From Phlegmacium glaucopus (taxonomy: Eukaryota > Basidiomycota > Agaricomycetes > Agaricales > Cortinariaceae), in assembly GCA_015039465.1 (NCBI GenBank), contig MU130154.1, positions 407,966 through 471,965 of the forward strand: a stretch of DNA of 64,000 nt, written 5' to 3'. Below the pieces are notes generated by a model, which was not told where the DNA came from, ran no database searches, and worked only from the letters and a program-made list of their open reading frames with translations. Position 1 is the first letter of the stretch. Every line of letters starts with the position of its first letter. Below, one piece after another: positions 1-15,733 of the stretch. Made by a program: the position numbers and the translations under genes.

Positions 1-2209
1 GCTGGCTTGATACACCATTTTCCCCTCCTGGATCTCAGGAATCACCGTGTGACAGACAGACAGCAGCGTTAAGAATTCTCTGAGAACTTCAAAATCCATG
101 TAGCCCGCAGTGGATGTTGAAGGGATATCCACGAAAGGATTACTGACAGAAGTCAGCTTCTGTTGCAATTCTGTAAATGTCTTCCATCCCCCTTTGCCGT
201 CCTCAGTGTCTCTCTTAGCCTCGTCGACGACCTCTGCGTATGAAATTCCTCCTACACTGCAGCAACGAAATTCCATTTCGTTGCATGTTAGAGTCCCGGT
301 TTTGTCGCTGAAGACGTACTCTATTTGGCCCAGCTCTTCCACTAAAGAGGAAGTACGGCAGAGCGCTGGTGTATCAGTCCGTGCGTAGTACATATCGAGG
401 TCAGAGTTGATGAGTTGAGCTTGTTGAAACTTGACAACTTCCATCGTGACAATTAAAGAGATGGGGATGAGATTATTGTAAAGAATAATGAAAGTAAGAA
501 TATCTGATCGAAAGCAACACATGAGCTGACCGATGAAAACTTAGACCTGGATTTATTTACCTTCTACGAAGCTTTGGGCTAGTTGTCCTATTGTTAGACC
601 TTGCGACATGGGATCGCACAGCACTTACCTCGGTTTATTATTGAGTTTCCCTCAAAGAGGTACCATTGTGAACTTGAGAAGAACCATGTCCGTATGCTGC
701 TGCCGATGGTCGAGCCGAGGGAAAGGGCCAGGAGAAAGATAAACAAGAAGACAATTTGAACGTTTACCTCTCTTTCGACAGCAGTCCGTTTGATAGGTGC
801 GGCGCTGCTGACACGTCAACGTGAGCACTGAAGAGAAAGGCAGTACTCACGTAGCATTCCGCATCAATTTTGTCTCATGTCCCGTGAAGACCGTAAGGCC
901 ATAGACCCAAGGCGTATTTCTGAGTTGTGCACCACGTAGTAGCATCTGGTCAGGGCCTAATGGCACCTGCCTCGGGATTCCACCGTCCATGATGAGGTCA
1001 AGGGTACCTTCATAGGTGTAGAGCGAATTATTAGGGTGCTCTGAACGCAAGGAGCCATGGAGGGAATTAACAAGTGAGGGAGCTGTGAGGGAGGAAGTAT
1101 GCGTGGAAGCTTGCTTGATTTTGAGATTAGTTTCACTGTTGGACATTGAGCAATCGCTGAAAGACTGATGTAGAAAGGCTCACCCATCAAGGTTGGATGT
1201 TTCAATGTAGCACAATCCCTCGGGCTCACTGGAGCTAAGTAGAAGCATATCCGCAGGGATAAAATTGTTGCTCTCGACCCGAACGACATCCCCAATTTGA
1301 ATGTCCTTCCACTTCTTTTCCACAAAAGTATCTTCCCTAGTGAGAACTTTGGCCTTGCGTGCATTGAGTTCGGAGTCAGATTGATGCCGTTTCTGAAATA
1401 CGTGTTAGAATAATGATGCTAGTAAAGGATAGCTATCTCTCACCATATCTTCTTGCACCTCTTTGAACGCAGATGCCATCAACACCACGGCTAACGGTGC
1501 AATAGTTGTGTATTGATTGGTCGGAGAAACTCCAGGAATTTGTTGTATGCAAGCAGTGAACAAGAAGAATAAATTAGCATATTTCGAGAATTGTTCTGTT
1601 TCTGTTTCAGCTCAGGTAGCTGCCGCCAAGAAGATGCAACATACCAAACAGAAATTTCGGAAGGAACGTCGCAAGGTTATATTTGCTTGTCGAGACGAAG
1701 TTTGAACAGTATTCGGCGTTGGCCGCACTGTTGTTGAGTGCAATAATCCTCTCTCCGCTCAGCACTTTTTCCTTCTGCCATGGCCATTTCCATTTTCTGG
1801 ACTTACGTTTCGGAATCGATGTTACTGGCCGTTTCGTCGTTGAAGATGAAGATGAACCAGGAAAGTCTCGACTATTTGATGCCTGAAATTCGTCGTCATC
1901 ATCAAAATTCCAGCCTTGTGGGATTCCTTTTGACGAATCCGAGAGACTAACACCTGCCGGAGGTGCTGCTGAACGTGCTAGCGGCAAACCGCTCTCTTGT
2001 GAATGCATTGGGTGCACGGGTCCAAACGCTGAGTCTGGTATATCATCATCGTCGAAGAATGGATCCATAAGTTGCGGTGAATGATCGGAATATGAACCTG
2101 AGCTACTAGGTACTACAAGGGTAGCTGGCGGATAGCGATTATTTGCTGGTTGATACCGCTTTGCAGCGGGATTTGCTTGAGAGACTAGCCGTAGAAAGTC
2201 GTCAGTCAT
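1..2209 (-). CDS. DRS2: Drs2-type phospholipid-translocating P4-ATPase (flippase), partial
   Basis: Aminophospholipid flippase of Golgi/endosomal membranes that moves phosphatidylserine and phosphatidylethanolamine to the cytosolic leaflet at the cost of ATP. The gene starts at 2209 and runs leftwards off the window, so the 3' half (rest of the P domain, N domain, later membrane segments) is missing. Visible in order: an acidic, Ser/Pro-rich cytosolic N-terminus of about 150 residues; the P4 signature region GERIIALNNSAANAEYCSN; the first membrane pair starting EQFSKYANLFFLF, reached after an intron near 1615-1645; the A-domain motif LDGETNLKIKQA near 1130-1180; the P4-specific PISL membrane-4 motif near 460-480; and the phosphorylation site DKTGTLTCNEM near 285-315. 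Several short introns split it. The first ATG follows an intergenic spacer shared with the divergent acyltransferase gene. The P4 class is certain; Drs2 rather than another P4 subtype is inferred from the N-terminal signature. Confidence 0.93.
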
Positions 2210-2609
2210 TATTGAACAGGCCGTTGCCTGAGCTCAGATATGAAATGTGTATGTAAGTACGTTGCCAGTCTGACGCGCAGCCAAGCAACAGAGAAACTCG
2301 CACAGCAATGCCAAATAAGGCAATCATTCGGCGCGGTTCAATCCCCCACTTCGACACACCTCACACCTCGTAAATCTGGTGCATTGGGGTACAATTTTTC
2401 ATATGTAGCTTGAAAATATGCATAGTATCATCGTTTGTCCTATATACATTTTTCGTTCTGAATTTCATATATATTTTCAGCTATGTCACGTGACAGATCA
2501 GCGTTGGTCGTGCCGTTGTAAGTAACAACAAATATTGGACTAATCTAATCGGCTTACTTCAAACTTTCATGCTATTCATTATCTGACTTTCACCCTTAGC
2601 AACCCCAAC

Positions 2610-5581
2610 ATGGTTCTTATCAAAAGAAAAAATAATTTGGGCACTAACGACACCCCATCGAAAGACGAGTTGGAAAAAGAAGTGCCAGTAAGAATCAAGA
2701 ACCCGAAGCAGGTCAGTCTGGCCTCTGAGTCTCACAAGCTTGTCTTATACATTTAATCCGTCTTACGGCACACTAGCAATCCTTTCTAACAACAGGCAAA
2801 TTTCTTTTTCCCCTTGGAATTCTATGTGAGTTGTAACCCTATTTTAGAATGCAACTTTTAAATGATATCTATTATCAGTGGGTCTACTCCTTGGATTCAG
2901 TTTCGTTGAACCCAAAGACTTCCAAGATCTTCAAACTCATGTTCAGACTCTTGTCAATGGTTACGATATCTATCTTTCTCAACTTCCAGGCCTCGACTTG
3001 TCGCGAGTTGAAGTAGAGTGGACGCGTCTGCGGAATAGCATCCCGGAGATATGGAAATTCAACAATGACGGCCGAGAATTCCAAGTTGGGGAGGCTATGA
3101 AAGCGCGGGGCCTAAGTGCTGAATTCCCGGTGGTTCTAATACCCGGAATTATTTCTACTGTACGTCAGAGATGTACGATCTATCACCAAACGTCTCAACC
3201 CGTATGTATGAGCTCAGGGATTAGAATCCTGGTCAACGGCCCCTGAGTATCGTCCCTTCTTCCGCGAGAAACTGTGGGGTGGCTTCAATATGATATCCCA
3301 AGTAACCTTCAATAAAGAAAAATGGATATCTGCCATGATGCTGGACCACGTTACTGGGCTTGATCCTCCTGACGCCAAAATACGCGCGGCAGAAGGAATA
3401 GATGCCGCAAGTTCATTGGTACAAGGCTATTGGATCTGGTGAGTTGTCCTGATTGATACAATAGCGTCATAAACAAGTTGCTTTCCAGGTCAAAAATTGT
3501 AGAGAACTTGGCTGTTGTAAATTACGACACTAATAATCTATACCTGGCTCCATATGATTGGAGGTTGTCATATTTTAACTTGGAGGAGCGCGATGGATAT
3601 TTCTCAAAGCTAAAATGCACCATCGAATCTCTCAGGTGTGTATTGAATCAATTAAATATACTGTCAATAACGCATTTCCTGCTCAGGAAACGCCAGAAGA
3701 AGAAAGTTGTCATCGCTGCACACTCCATGGGATGTACTGTGCGTTACAACTACCATATCTTGTTGGCAAATACCTGATTTTCGTTCAAGGTTCTTCTGGT
3801 GCGTGTCCGAACAGGGCTTTACGTTGCTTTTGATCTTAAAATCTCACACGTAGTATTTGTGAGAATCTTATTTCAACCAGACTTGCACTTTCGTTGAACC
3901 TGTCGTATGTACAGTTTCAAATGGGTGGAATCGCCCGACCATGGAAATGGAGGGCCTAACTGGGTTGAGGTAATTTCAGAAGTATTTTACTTTTGACGGT
4001 TTACCAGATTACTCGCAGAATCATATTGAAGCATATATTTCTATAGCAGGGACTCACCTGGTAAGGTATCTAGATACTGTCTTTGTCATAGTACTGAATA
4101 ACATTGTTCTAGGGAGTTGTAAGTCTATGTACCTCATACATTTTATGTTTCAGCTTCCCAGACCTGTATTTGACAGGCCAAAGCTATGTCAGCGTTCTTG
4201 TCCGGTGAAATGAAAGACACAGTACAGTTGCATCCTGCGGGCGCTTATGGTTTGTGTTATTCAGTCAGTGTTTGTAATTCGACTACCTGTGCTTCCAGTT
4301 CTGGAGCGTTTCTTCTCTCGTAAGGAACGACAAGCCCTGTTCCGCAGCTGGGCAGGCAGCGCGAGCCTGTGGTTGAAGGTATGTGTATTCTTGACCAGGT
4401 CCATTTAACAACTTACCAGAGATGAATAGGGCGGTAACGATGTCTGGGGAAATGCATCTCATGCTCCAGACGACAATTCTAATGCTACCCACAGTCATGG
4501 AGAGCTCATCACATTCAGGCATGTTCTCAATGCCGATGACAATGACACCAGAAACTTAACTGCCGAAGACGCGAGCAACTGGATTCTGGAGCATACTCCC
4601 GTTACCTTCCAAGTTGCGTTCAAAAAGGCCTGTTTTGGACTGATGGATTGACATAAAAGTACTAGAAAATGTTGGAAACCAACTATTCGTATGGAATAGA
4701 ACGGGACTCGGAAAAACTAAAATCAAATGATGGTGATCATAGAAAGTGGTCAAATCCGCTGGAAGTGAGGTAACATGGTTTCTTTTTTTTGTTGTTAGTC
4801 GCCAAACGTTGAATGTGATGTCAGACTTCCCTATGCACCGTCTATGAAGATATATTGCGTTTATGGCCATGGGAAAGAGACTGAGGTATGTTTCATTCAT
4901 TCGTGATAAGATTCCTGTACCAACGATCCAATAATATTGATCAGCGCTCATATTGGTAATGGTTGGCCTCTTCTTCCTTGATAATTTCTTAGCTCAGGGT
5001 TTCAGGTATACAGCGGGCGGATATGAACAAGTTGATAACCCTTCTGATTGCCCCAGACAAGAATCTACCGATTCTTCAAGCCAAAGCTGTAGCGCTCCTT
5101 CATCGCTGCGGTCATCTCGCAAGAGTTGGATCGATTTTACTTATTCTGATGATTCTGTATGGCCTAAGGTTGGTCCCACCCTCGTACTCATAAGATATGT
5201 TTCGTATTTGCATGACAGGTACGGAATGGTATCAAAGTAGGAGAAGGGGACGGTACTGTCAGTCTGGTGAGCTTAGGCGCCATGTGCGTAGAAGGCTGGA
5301 AACGACCGCGATGGAATCCTGCCGGCATAAAAATTACGACTGTGGAGGTGTGTCTTTCTCCTTTTATGATTTGACTGATCTAAAATAGTTAACAGTTGCC
5401 CCATCGTCCTTTACCTTCTATTCCTCGTGGTGGGGCCAATACGAGCGACCATGTCGATGTCCTGGGCTCAACAGGGCTCAACGAAATCATTTTGAAAGTG
5501 GCAACTGGTGTTGGGCACGAAATTGACGATCATTTTGTTTCTGATATCAGGGAATATTCTCGCAAAATACGATGGGACTGA
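2610..5581 (+). CDS. LRO1: Phospholipid:diacylglycerol acyltransferase (PDAT, Lro1-like)
   Basis: Makes triacylglycerol by transferring an acyl chain from a phospholipid to diacylglycerol; an ER-membrane member of the LCAT-like lipase fold. The start at 2610 gives a Lys-rich cytosolic N-terminus, then after two introns a hydrophobic anchor (FFFPLEFYVGLLLGFSF) and the luminal catalytic domain. Recognisable blocks: FPVVLIPGIIST; YDWRLSYFNLE; the nucleophile elbow AHSMG near 3717-3732; RSWAGSASLWLKGGNDVWG; a GDGTVSL block carrying the likely catalytic Asp (near 5250); and SDHVDVLG with the likely catalytic His (near 5440). About ten short introns are needed. An earlier ATG at 2484 closes after 12 codons and was rejected. 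The stop lies 66 bp from the end of the convergent gene on the other strand. Family assignment is strong. Confidence 0.92.
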
Positions 5582-5647
5582 TTACAATTATATATGTAAA
5601 GTTAAACATACACGCACGTGGCACGATAGAGGCGATGATATCGCATG

Positions 5648-6606
5648 TTACTTTTTTAGTGGGAATAGTGACTGGAGTTTCTCCACAGCTTCATGGACAT
5701 AATTGAGGTGATAATTAATAAGATGCAGAAGCTTTTCCTCGTCGTATGAGATCATGGATTGATCCTGAAAGGACCGTGTGTTAAAAACGTCCTGGATTGA
5801 TTGACTAGAATATAAAGATGTGAGAGTACGCTTCAAACACAATCTTGACATAACGCACTTACCCTGTGGATCGACAGTCCTCAGCACGAATGAGGGTCGA
5901 GTGCATCGTCTCAGCACAGCACGTCGCTGAAGTGCGAAGAAGGTCCTTGTCGGCATTCGATAGTCCGTGATGGAAGCTAGCGAATTGCTTGGTATTCTCC
6001 TTTTCTTTGGTATTAAAATATCGATTCCACCGAATCCAGAAATCGGTATGACTTTCAGTGACCCATAGCCTGTGTAAATCCTAAAGATAAAATAAGAGGC
6101 GAAGCGACGGAGCAGCATGGGTATACTGACAATGAGGCAGCATTCCGCAACTATCTGCATAAATATTTTGCGCATCCCTTCTTGAGTATCTTGCAAATGG
6201 CTCAAGAATTCTTCGTCCTGTACCTCTAACGTACGTGGTCCTTTCTCAGTCTTGTAGAAATTGTTCCAAGTTAATGCAGTTGATGCTTCTTCGGTCGCCT
6301 GAATTCGATAGAACTCGACCATTGTTAGTAGGTCAAGGAAGTCGGGAATGAGCTCGATGAGAAATTTAGGGTAAATTATGTTCTTGATCGCGTAAACAAA
6401 GACGACAAGAGGGAGTACTGGAGGCAAAACAGTCTTCTCATTGCTGTCCAGCAAGGTATCAATATTTGCTAGATACTTGAGATTTACTGGATATGGGGAA
6501 TAAAACTAGGCAACTTACTTAGGATGCCCTGAGTCTTTGACTTGAGCTCCTGTGCTTCATTTTCGTGAAAATCAACTCTGGATATTGCCTCTATCAGGGA
6601 TTCCAT
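5648..6606 (-). CDS. Unrecognised protein, about 300 residues
   Basis: I do not recognise the family. Splicing introns near 6533-6475, 6127-6078 and 5864-5807 gives one frame beginning MESLIEAISRVDFHENEAQE and ending with a helical tail rich in Leu, His and Glu (LLHLINYHLNYVHEAVEKLQ). The middle has a hydrophobic stretch (PKFLIELIPDFLDLL). That stretch could partly be an unspliced intron, since a CTAAC branch-like site sits just before a possible acceptor near 6325. No signal peptide or catalytic motif is seen. Reading straight through the 6127-6078 intron also stays open but gives a less protein-like sequence. The predominantly helical character would fit a small complex subunit, but that is a guess. 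It is convergent with the PDAT gene and divergent from the halogenase gene. Confidence 0.6.
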
Positions 6607-7110
6607 ATACGTGCCAAAGACTCAGAGGTTCCTACTTCACTGTCACAATCGCGTCGCGTAACATTTACCACGTGACTCATTGGGAGTCATGATGATGATC
6701 ATGCCACTTGACATGGAACTAAGCACCTTTTTCCAATATTTCCGCGGCTCCAGGCCAATATTTCTTCAGGTTAGATGGTCCGCGGGAAGGTTGCACGGAA
6801 AACTTGAAGCAAAGAAAAGAAAAAACAGAACCCTGAAATCATGATCTGCTTCGCATGCTTCTTTCAGGAGATACTACTTGACTTGTTTGAGAACAAAGGC
6901 AGAGCTAGAGTCGCCGACGTTCTTCTCGCCGCTTGTCTTTATTTTGACAGTTTCTGTCAGAGAGAATGTCGGTCTCCGCGGTTACATGTTAGCAGTGTTC
7001 CAGATTGGGAAGGCAAACTTCCTTTACAAGAATTCCATGTCTGTCCAGTATAAAGTCCAAACCCTCCCAAAACTTGTTATTCACCCGGCTTTCTTTCGCC
7101 CCTCTTCCTC

Positions 7111-9335
<2,225 letters not shown>

Positions 9336-9678
9336 CCTTTCCATTCATTGCATTCTACCTAATGTATTTATAGTCTATAACCGCTTGCGTTGTTAGCACC
9401 ATTGTAGCATATCGTTTTCTTATTACGTCTTCTGTAGCTTCAGCACTCTCTCTGGCTTTACAAATGCTATTCTTCGGCTTCCAATAATAATAAAGTGTTG
9501 TCGTCAATTCATCAAGTCGTAATATTGTCGTAAATATGTCGGTTAGATTAGATAGAAATTGTCCTTCTCAGTCAGAAAATCATGGTCATGAAATGCTTTT
9601 GAACTCGCAATCTATACTACTGCGGTCCCATGTGCGCAGCTTGGGAAATGTGAGACGGCAATGGATCGGTTGAACTGG

Positions 9679-12369
9679 CTAGGGGCTGTGTCGAGGAGCT
9701 GGAGAAAGGTAACTTGAAGGGGATTGATAAGGTGAGACAAAGAAAGCTTCATCTCTATAGCCCCGGGGTATTGCAGCGGCCTCACGACGGTGGTTTGACC
9801 GCCGAATGTCAGAGCTAAACCGTCTGCCATCCTCCCCTTGAGTAGTGGGTGGCTTTGACCTGCCCAGGTGACCCTGAAGCCTGACAGGAGATGTTGACTG
9901 GGACGATGCCGTCTGATATCGGGTTGGAACGTTGATAGCTGCTAGGTTGGGCCTGGCCAGATGGAAGTCTCGGTGAGTGTTTGCGGTAAAGTCTATCTGG
10001 CGTTCTTCATAAGAATTTGATAGTTGTGCATAGTCACTGGTTTCAGTATAGACGAATGGAGTTGTAGGCTCAGTAGCTCCTAGGTTTTTCTGGCCTCTTG
10101 CGCTTGCCAACCCATGAGGTCTGCCAGTAGAGGGATCAGATATAGCTTTGGGAGGGTATGGAGCGTCCATATCGTGCATATCTGCAAGACTATAATGTTG
10201 ATAAGAAAGCGGCCTGCCAGACTTCTGGGGTGTATATATTTCATTTACATCGTCTTCTGCTTCAGGGGCCGTTTGAGAGAGGCGGTCATAGAGATTCCGC
10301 CACCAAGAGCGTTGACCACCTGGTTGCAAATCAACGTTCTTCGGATCGTTCAGACCTATTCCTGGCGTCTGTTAGTGTAGATCCAGTTGAGCCACAAGCA
10401 ATGACACACTTTTCGGATAGCCACGCCTCTCAAGTTCTTGATCAATCTGCTCTCCAAGCGCTGTGCTCCTTTCCCGGCGGTCCCATGCGTACCGACCGTA
10501 TCTTCCGATTCCTAGCCACTGCCTCCGACCCTCAATCATAACCTCAACGCGTTGGTCAACCTCAATTTTCACAGGGTGGGGGGTCCTTTCTTGGTAGTTG
10601 GCGTTGGTATACTCTTTTCCCTGGAGAGGCCTCTGTCGCCCAAATGCCTGCTCATAATGTGCAGTCCTTTTGGTTCCAAAATCTTGGGTAGGCTCCTTTC
10701 CCTTGACCTTTTCAACAAGGTAGACGGATCCTATCCATATTTCACGGAAAGTTTCGCGAAAATCCATTGCATGACCAAGAGAACGCCATTGAGCAGTCCT
10801 CAAAGGAGGGAGAGACTTAGAGGATGATGATAGGTGCAGTTGGTAGCACTTATAGGTGAAGGCTTTGATGTGTAAAAATGCAAACAATCTGAGGCTCCAT
10901 AAGTATCAAATTTATCCATACTAAAAAAAATAGTCTTACGCCATTTCGACGGTTTCAAGGATGGCACTAATCGCAATTATAACATCGTTTGTAGACATGT
11001 ACTTGGTCTATAGTGCTATCGTCAAACTGAACTTTGAAACCCGAAAAAATGATAACCTACAGCTTTTATGACACCAATCCAGCTAAGCGCTGATAGAAAT
11101 GTTGATTGCCAGAAGGTGAGAAATACTTATAAACGAGATCAATTATAAAATGACTACAATTCAATGATAGGTGATCTTACCAACAGCTTTGATGGCAAAG
11201 AGCTTCAGTAAGGGCTTGTGAGCCACAAGATTCTTAGAGACCGAAACGTAGATCTGAATTAGACAATACATTGCGACAGTGACCGACAGCGCGACGATAG
11301 CTGAGATCTAGGGATAAAGGTAAAAAGAATTGTGATGTTTGAAAAACGAACACTAACATAAATATGACCCCATCCCAGACCCCAGGAATTTTCACAATAC
11401 AAGCCCATATAGTTCAGAATGACGGCTGCTAATGTTGTACTGGAAAATTTGGCAATTTAAAAACTTGAAGATGGTCAAGTAAAAAACATTTACTGACGTG
11501 GGTCGTATTACACAATATTGTAGAACTCCCCATTTCATCATCTGGAGGAAATAAAGCCCGTCCTGAAAGCAATGCCAGATAATTAGCGTCGAAAAATAGC
11601 AAAGGATGAATGGATTGTACTCTCGGCTTCCAGGTAACAAACTTCAGAGGAAAGAGCCAATGTTTGATTTCGTCGCCTTTCTGTCGCGCAATTTGATCAG
11701 CCTCAAGCGATAGTCCAGACTTCAAGAATATCATCTTCTGTTCTTCGGGATCATGCGAAAGATACGTGAGAAGCAGATAAAAAAACGATGTGAGCACTAT
11801 CGCTTCATACGCGTCTCTGATCAGAAGGAGTGGAGTCGCATGGTTCTAGAATTAGAGCATGTCATTTTCATTGTATATCGATGGAAAGAAGAGACAAACC
11901 CAGAAGAGAAACGAGGCGAAGCTAATCAGAGCATAAATGGGAACCAGAAAAAGGATGCGAATGATATCTAAAAGTCAAATATGAGGTTGAGTTAGCGCAG
12001 GCAGATCGCGATAAAGTCACATCGTTGTTCCCGTTTCTGAGTTGCGTAAGTTAAATTATGTATTTTGGCACAAGAAATCACGCACATTAGTATACCATTG
12101 GAGATGCTTCTTTATCAACCAGAACGAAGTAAGAATGGAGACGAGCGCAAACGATCCTGAGATGATCCACCCGACCTGTGCAATAAAACATGGTGAGTAC
12201 TTCAGATGATGCGTCCAATCACCAGGTTAAGTTCTATAACATACATGGTAAGCTGGGTAAAGATGTAAGTAAACAAGTAGCTGAACATTGTATGAATAAC
12301 TGACTTTGTAGGACTATATGTCCGTTCTGGAAAAGAGGAGGTAGGTTCTGCGCTATTTCTGTTGGGCAT
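9679..12369 (-). CDS. TMEM184 / DUF300 (organic solute transporter alpha-like) membrane protein
   Basis: Multi-pass membrane protein of the solute transporter alpha family (TMEM184 in animals, LAZ1 in plants); the biochemical role in fungi is unclear. The start at 12369 gives MPNRNSAEPTSSF, then the first membrane segment (VGWIISGSFALVSILTSFWL). After introns come the family block DIIRILFLVPIYALISFASF near 11900-11965, DAYEAIVLTSFFYLLLTYL, and LQMMKWGVLQYCVIRP. Further membrane segments lie near 11160-11370, and then ETVEMALFAFLHIKAF. A long hydrophilic tail of about 350 residues, rich in Arg, Ser, Pro and Gln and probably disordered, follows and ends PSSYLSPAPRHSP. About nine introns. Family assignment rests on the membrane blocks; the tail is not conserved. 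Confidence 0.85.
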
Positions 12370-13165
12370 GACGAGTTTGAATTAGAAGACATTTCTTTTG
12401 ATAAATACTAAGCTCAATCGATTCCCTAGCGGGACCGACTGCAACTGCTGCTCGCAGTGCAAGGGAACGTGAGAGGCTAAATCGGGACATTTGCCATTAA
12501 TAATAATAGACCGGCCCGGCGTTCCGAAAATCCAAGGTGCAAGGCCACACAACGTCGCCGGTTAAACCTTCAACCTCCAACATGTGCTCTTGATAACACA
12601 TCAGCATGCACATGCATCTAACTCCAACGCTTCATCCATTTATTTATCAGATTCTATTAATGCGTAAGTCAATGACTCAATATACTAGTATTTTTGTGGA
12701 ATTTATATGACACGCTTCATTTTGAACACATGAATCAACCATTCGATGATTTTCATCTCCATATGTTACGGGTTTAAGAAGGAAAACATATGGCAGATCC
12801 GATAGCTCCTGATAGCTCATCTTCAACGTCTTTTTTTGCGGTAATCGTAATCTGGGACTTGTCTGGGGCAGCAATTGTGATGCGTTGATCACGGCTACGG
12901 CAGCCTTGATCCTCCACTCTGACCTGGATTTCAGACGCACGTCGCAAACTCTGAGAGCTAAGTCTAGCGATTCCGATCATACGGTCTGTCACGAGAGACT
13001 AGCGAATGCCGGGTAGAGTCCATATGATGCTTCTTGTTTCGTACTCTAATCTATGACGGTTTATTTTCAAACGCTTGAACTTAGGAGGGCACACCACTGG
13101 TAGCTTCCTATAAAATCCGGCCATAGAACTTGATCTGAACTCTCCAAAAAATTCCCCTTACCAAC
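12370..13165. other. Intergenic spacer (about 800 bp)
   Basis: Lies between the start of the TMEM184 gene and the start of the carboxypeptidase gene, so it presumably holds two divergent promoters. Two overlapping minus-strand reading frames (12677-12940 and 12774-12992) show no recognisable domain and were not called. No repeat or RNA gene was recognised. A TATA-like TATAAAA lies at 13108-13114, about 50 bp before the carboxypeptidase ATG. Confidence 0.5.
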
Positions 13166-15733
13166 ATGCGCTTCTGGCTTGTCGTTCTAGTCACAATATT
13201 AGCATGCCTTCGAGGCGTCAAGAGCTCAGAAGATACCAATCCACTGAATGGCTTGCAGAATTCCATGAATATACAACGTGAACAATTGACGAGAATGCAT
13301 AACGTCCTAGCTTCGACCACTACGGGCAGTCCTCAAGAGTCGACCATCAACTTCGCTAATCCAGCTGCTAAACAGTTCTTCGTGGATGGGAAAAAGATAC
13401 CCGAAGGCAAGCGTTACTGGAAGGTGGAATATCTCATCGCTCACCCCTTGATTATATAGTCAATTTTGATGCTGGACCCTCTTGGTCTGGGTTAATGCCA
13501 ATATCTGGTGCCAAAAACGAAACACGGAAACTTTTCTTTTGGTAAAGCTAACTTAACCGATTTCATGCATGAAACGTCTACTATATTTTGCCTAAAGGTT
13601 TTGGCCTGCTAATAATCCTGCTAACACAAAAGACCTTATATTCTGGACAAATGGTACGAAGCCAGAATCCTTCGTTGAAGCACAAATTCATGATATTTTA
13701 GGCGGACCTGGTTGCTCTTCTTTGGAGGGTTTTCTGCAAGAAAACGGTCCTATTTGTGACTACTTTAGTCCTACAGCTTGAAAGCAGCTATGCTAAACGC
13801 AACTATTAGCTTGGTCGTGGGGTCAGGCTGAACCAACATTGTAATTCACGCTGTTCCCCTGTATTTTATTCTGTTTTGATACTAGGTGGACTAGAAATCC
13901 GTGGTCCTGGACCAATTTATCGCACGTATTGTGGGTAGAACAACCGGTTGGGGTATGCTATCTTGCATTGTCCCGATGAAACGAATTATTCACCGCTTGA
14001 AATAGACCGGCTTTAGCCAAGGCTCTCCCAGTATTTCAAATGATGACGAATTAGCAGCACAAGTCATGGGATTTATGGAACAATTTCTTCAGGTTTTTAG
14101 CGAGCTCAAAGGCAATAATCTCTGGCTGACAGGCGAGAGCGTATGCATCATTGCAAACTTCCTTTGAAATTCTATCAGCTAACGCTACATTGTCATTCAG
14201 TATGCTGGTTTCTGTGCGTCCATGCGTTCATGTACCAAAGGCTGTTGTTAATAGTAGCCGTAGATGTGCCTTATATCGCCAATTGGATTTACGAACACCC
14301 CGGCTTGGACTTGAACTTAAAGGGCATCTGGATCGCAGACCCCTCACTTTCCTACAATGTTGTTCAGCAAGAGATTCCAGCGCTTCGCTTCGCCCAAGTC
14401 TGCAGATACTTTAATTTTCTTTCTTTTTCGGATTGACTGACTCGATCCCATTCAGGCAAACAAAAATCTGTTCCCATTCAACAGTTCTTTCTGGGCTGAA
14501 TTACAACAAATTTCGGATACCTGTGGTTATTCCGATTATCTCGATAAATTTGTTACCTATCCACCGGCGGGCCAACTTCCTCTTCCAGTTGCAACGAACG
14601 GGACCTTTTCAGTGACACCCAGTTGTCGTATTCATTCACCCATTCAACGTGCTATTGGCCTGTGAGTTTATTTCGCTTCGCATGAACAGGTCTGAAAGCT
14701 AAAACGGCATTATTATTTTAGCCTCAACCCTGTTTTTAATGTGTACCGGTGGGTTGAAAGCATTATTGCCTCATGCTGAAATTTGTTTCATCGTCATTTC
14801 ATCAGAGTTTCTGATACATGGCCGAACTTATGTGAGGACAAGCATGGAAATATCTATCAACTTGGAGTGTTTACACTTGCATAACAGGGAGTGTCCTTGG
14901 CTTCCCGCGCTCGACGCAAGAATTCGTATATTTCAATCGGTATGTTTGCAAATTTGTCTCTATATATAGGGTTACCGGAACTTTATTGTTTCTTTTTCCA
15001 ACCTCTAGAACCGATGTAAGCTCTCTCGTCATTGAATCCCTCATTCCATTCCGATCGATATCGATTACCAGGTCCAAGATGCAATTCACGCGCCTCACAT
15101 TACTTGGAACTCATGCGCCACAAATGACGTTTATATTAACTCAACTACCGGAGGTCCGGGAAGAGATACGTCTCTACCTTCAATGTTGAGCACCATCATG
15201 CCAAACGTCATTGATAAGTCCGTGAGGACTGTCGTCGTGCATGGTCTAGCCGTACGTATCAACCCCCCATGACGCGTTTGACATTTTGTCATTAAGAAGT
15301 CTAGGATTTCATTCTGATAGCAGAGGGAACACGCATTGCTATACAGTGCGTTTAGCGAGGTGCTAGCGGGTAATTGACCGCTGACAACTGTTTTGTTATA
15401 ACAGGAATATGACCTGGGGAGGCGCTCAAGGCTTCCAGACCCCGATTGAATCTGAGAGTTTTACAGTCAAGAACATGGGTGTATATGGCAACATGCACAC
15501 AGAACGGAAACTCACATGTACGCTCTTGATGCTGATGTTTTCACTACCCGTGGATTTATTTTGTATCTCCTAGATGTCGAGTTTTATTTCAGTGGACACA
15601 TGACGCCTCGTCCGTCCTTCCAATTTTCTAATATTTCTGACGACTGACCATATCTCTCAAAGAATTTGTGCCCTGGGCTGCCTTTAATACAATGTCCTAC
15701 CTGCTTGGGAAGCAGGATTCACCGTCAACCTAA
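13166..15733 (+). CDS. Secreted serine carboxypeptidase, family S10
   Basis: Acid carboxypeptidase removing C-terminal residues from peptides, in the vacuole or outside the cell. The start at 13166 gives a clear signal peptide (MRFWLVVLVTILACLRGVKS). S10 landmarks in order: FWTNGGPGCSSLEGFLQENG near 13650-13750; WVEQPVGTGFS near 13930-14020; the catalytic serine in GES|YAG, split by an intron at about 14140-14200; the catalytic aspartate in VVVHGLADFILIAEGTRI near 15235-15340; and the catalytic histidine in SGHMTPQFVPW near 15590-15680. Roughly a dozen introns. The stop follows KQDSPST. No pro-region Cys pattern was checked. The triad is complete, so the enzyme is probably active. Confidence 0.9.

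Noticed and set aside
957..1364. Minus-strand frame overlapping the flippase gene
   Set aside because: Shadow of the P4-ATPase A-domain exons in another frame.
2330..2355. GGTTCAATCCC, resembling a tRNA T-arm / B box
   Set aside because: No acceptor stem, anticodon arm or A-box-like sequence could be placed around it.
12677..12992. Two overlapping minus-strand frames between the TMEM184 and carboxypeptidase genes
   Set aside because: No recognisable domain and mutually exclusive frames; kept as spacer.
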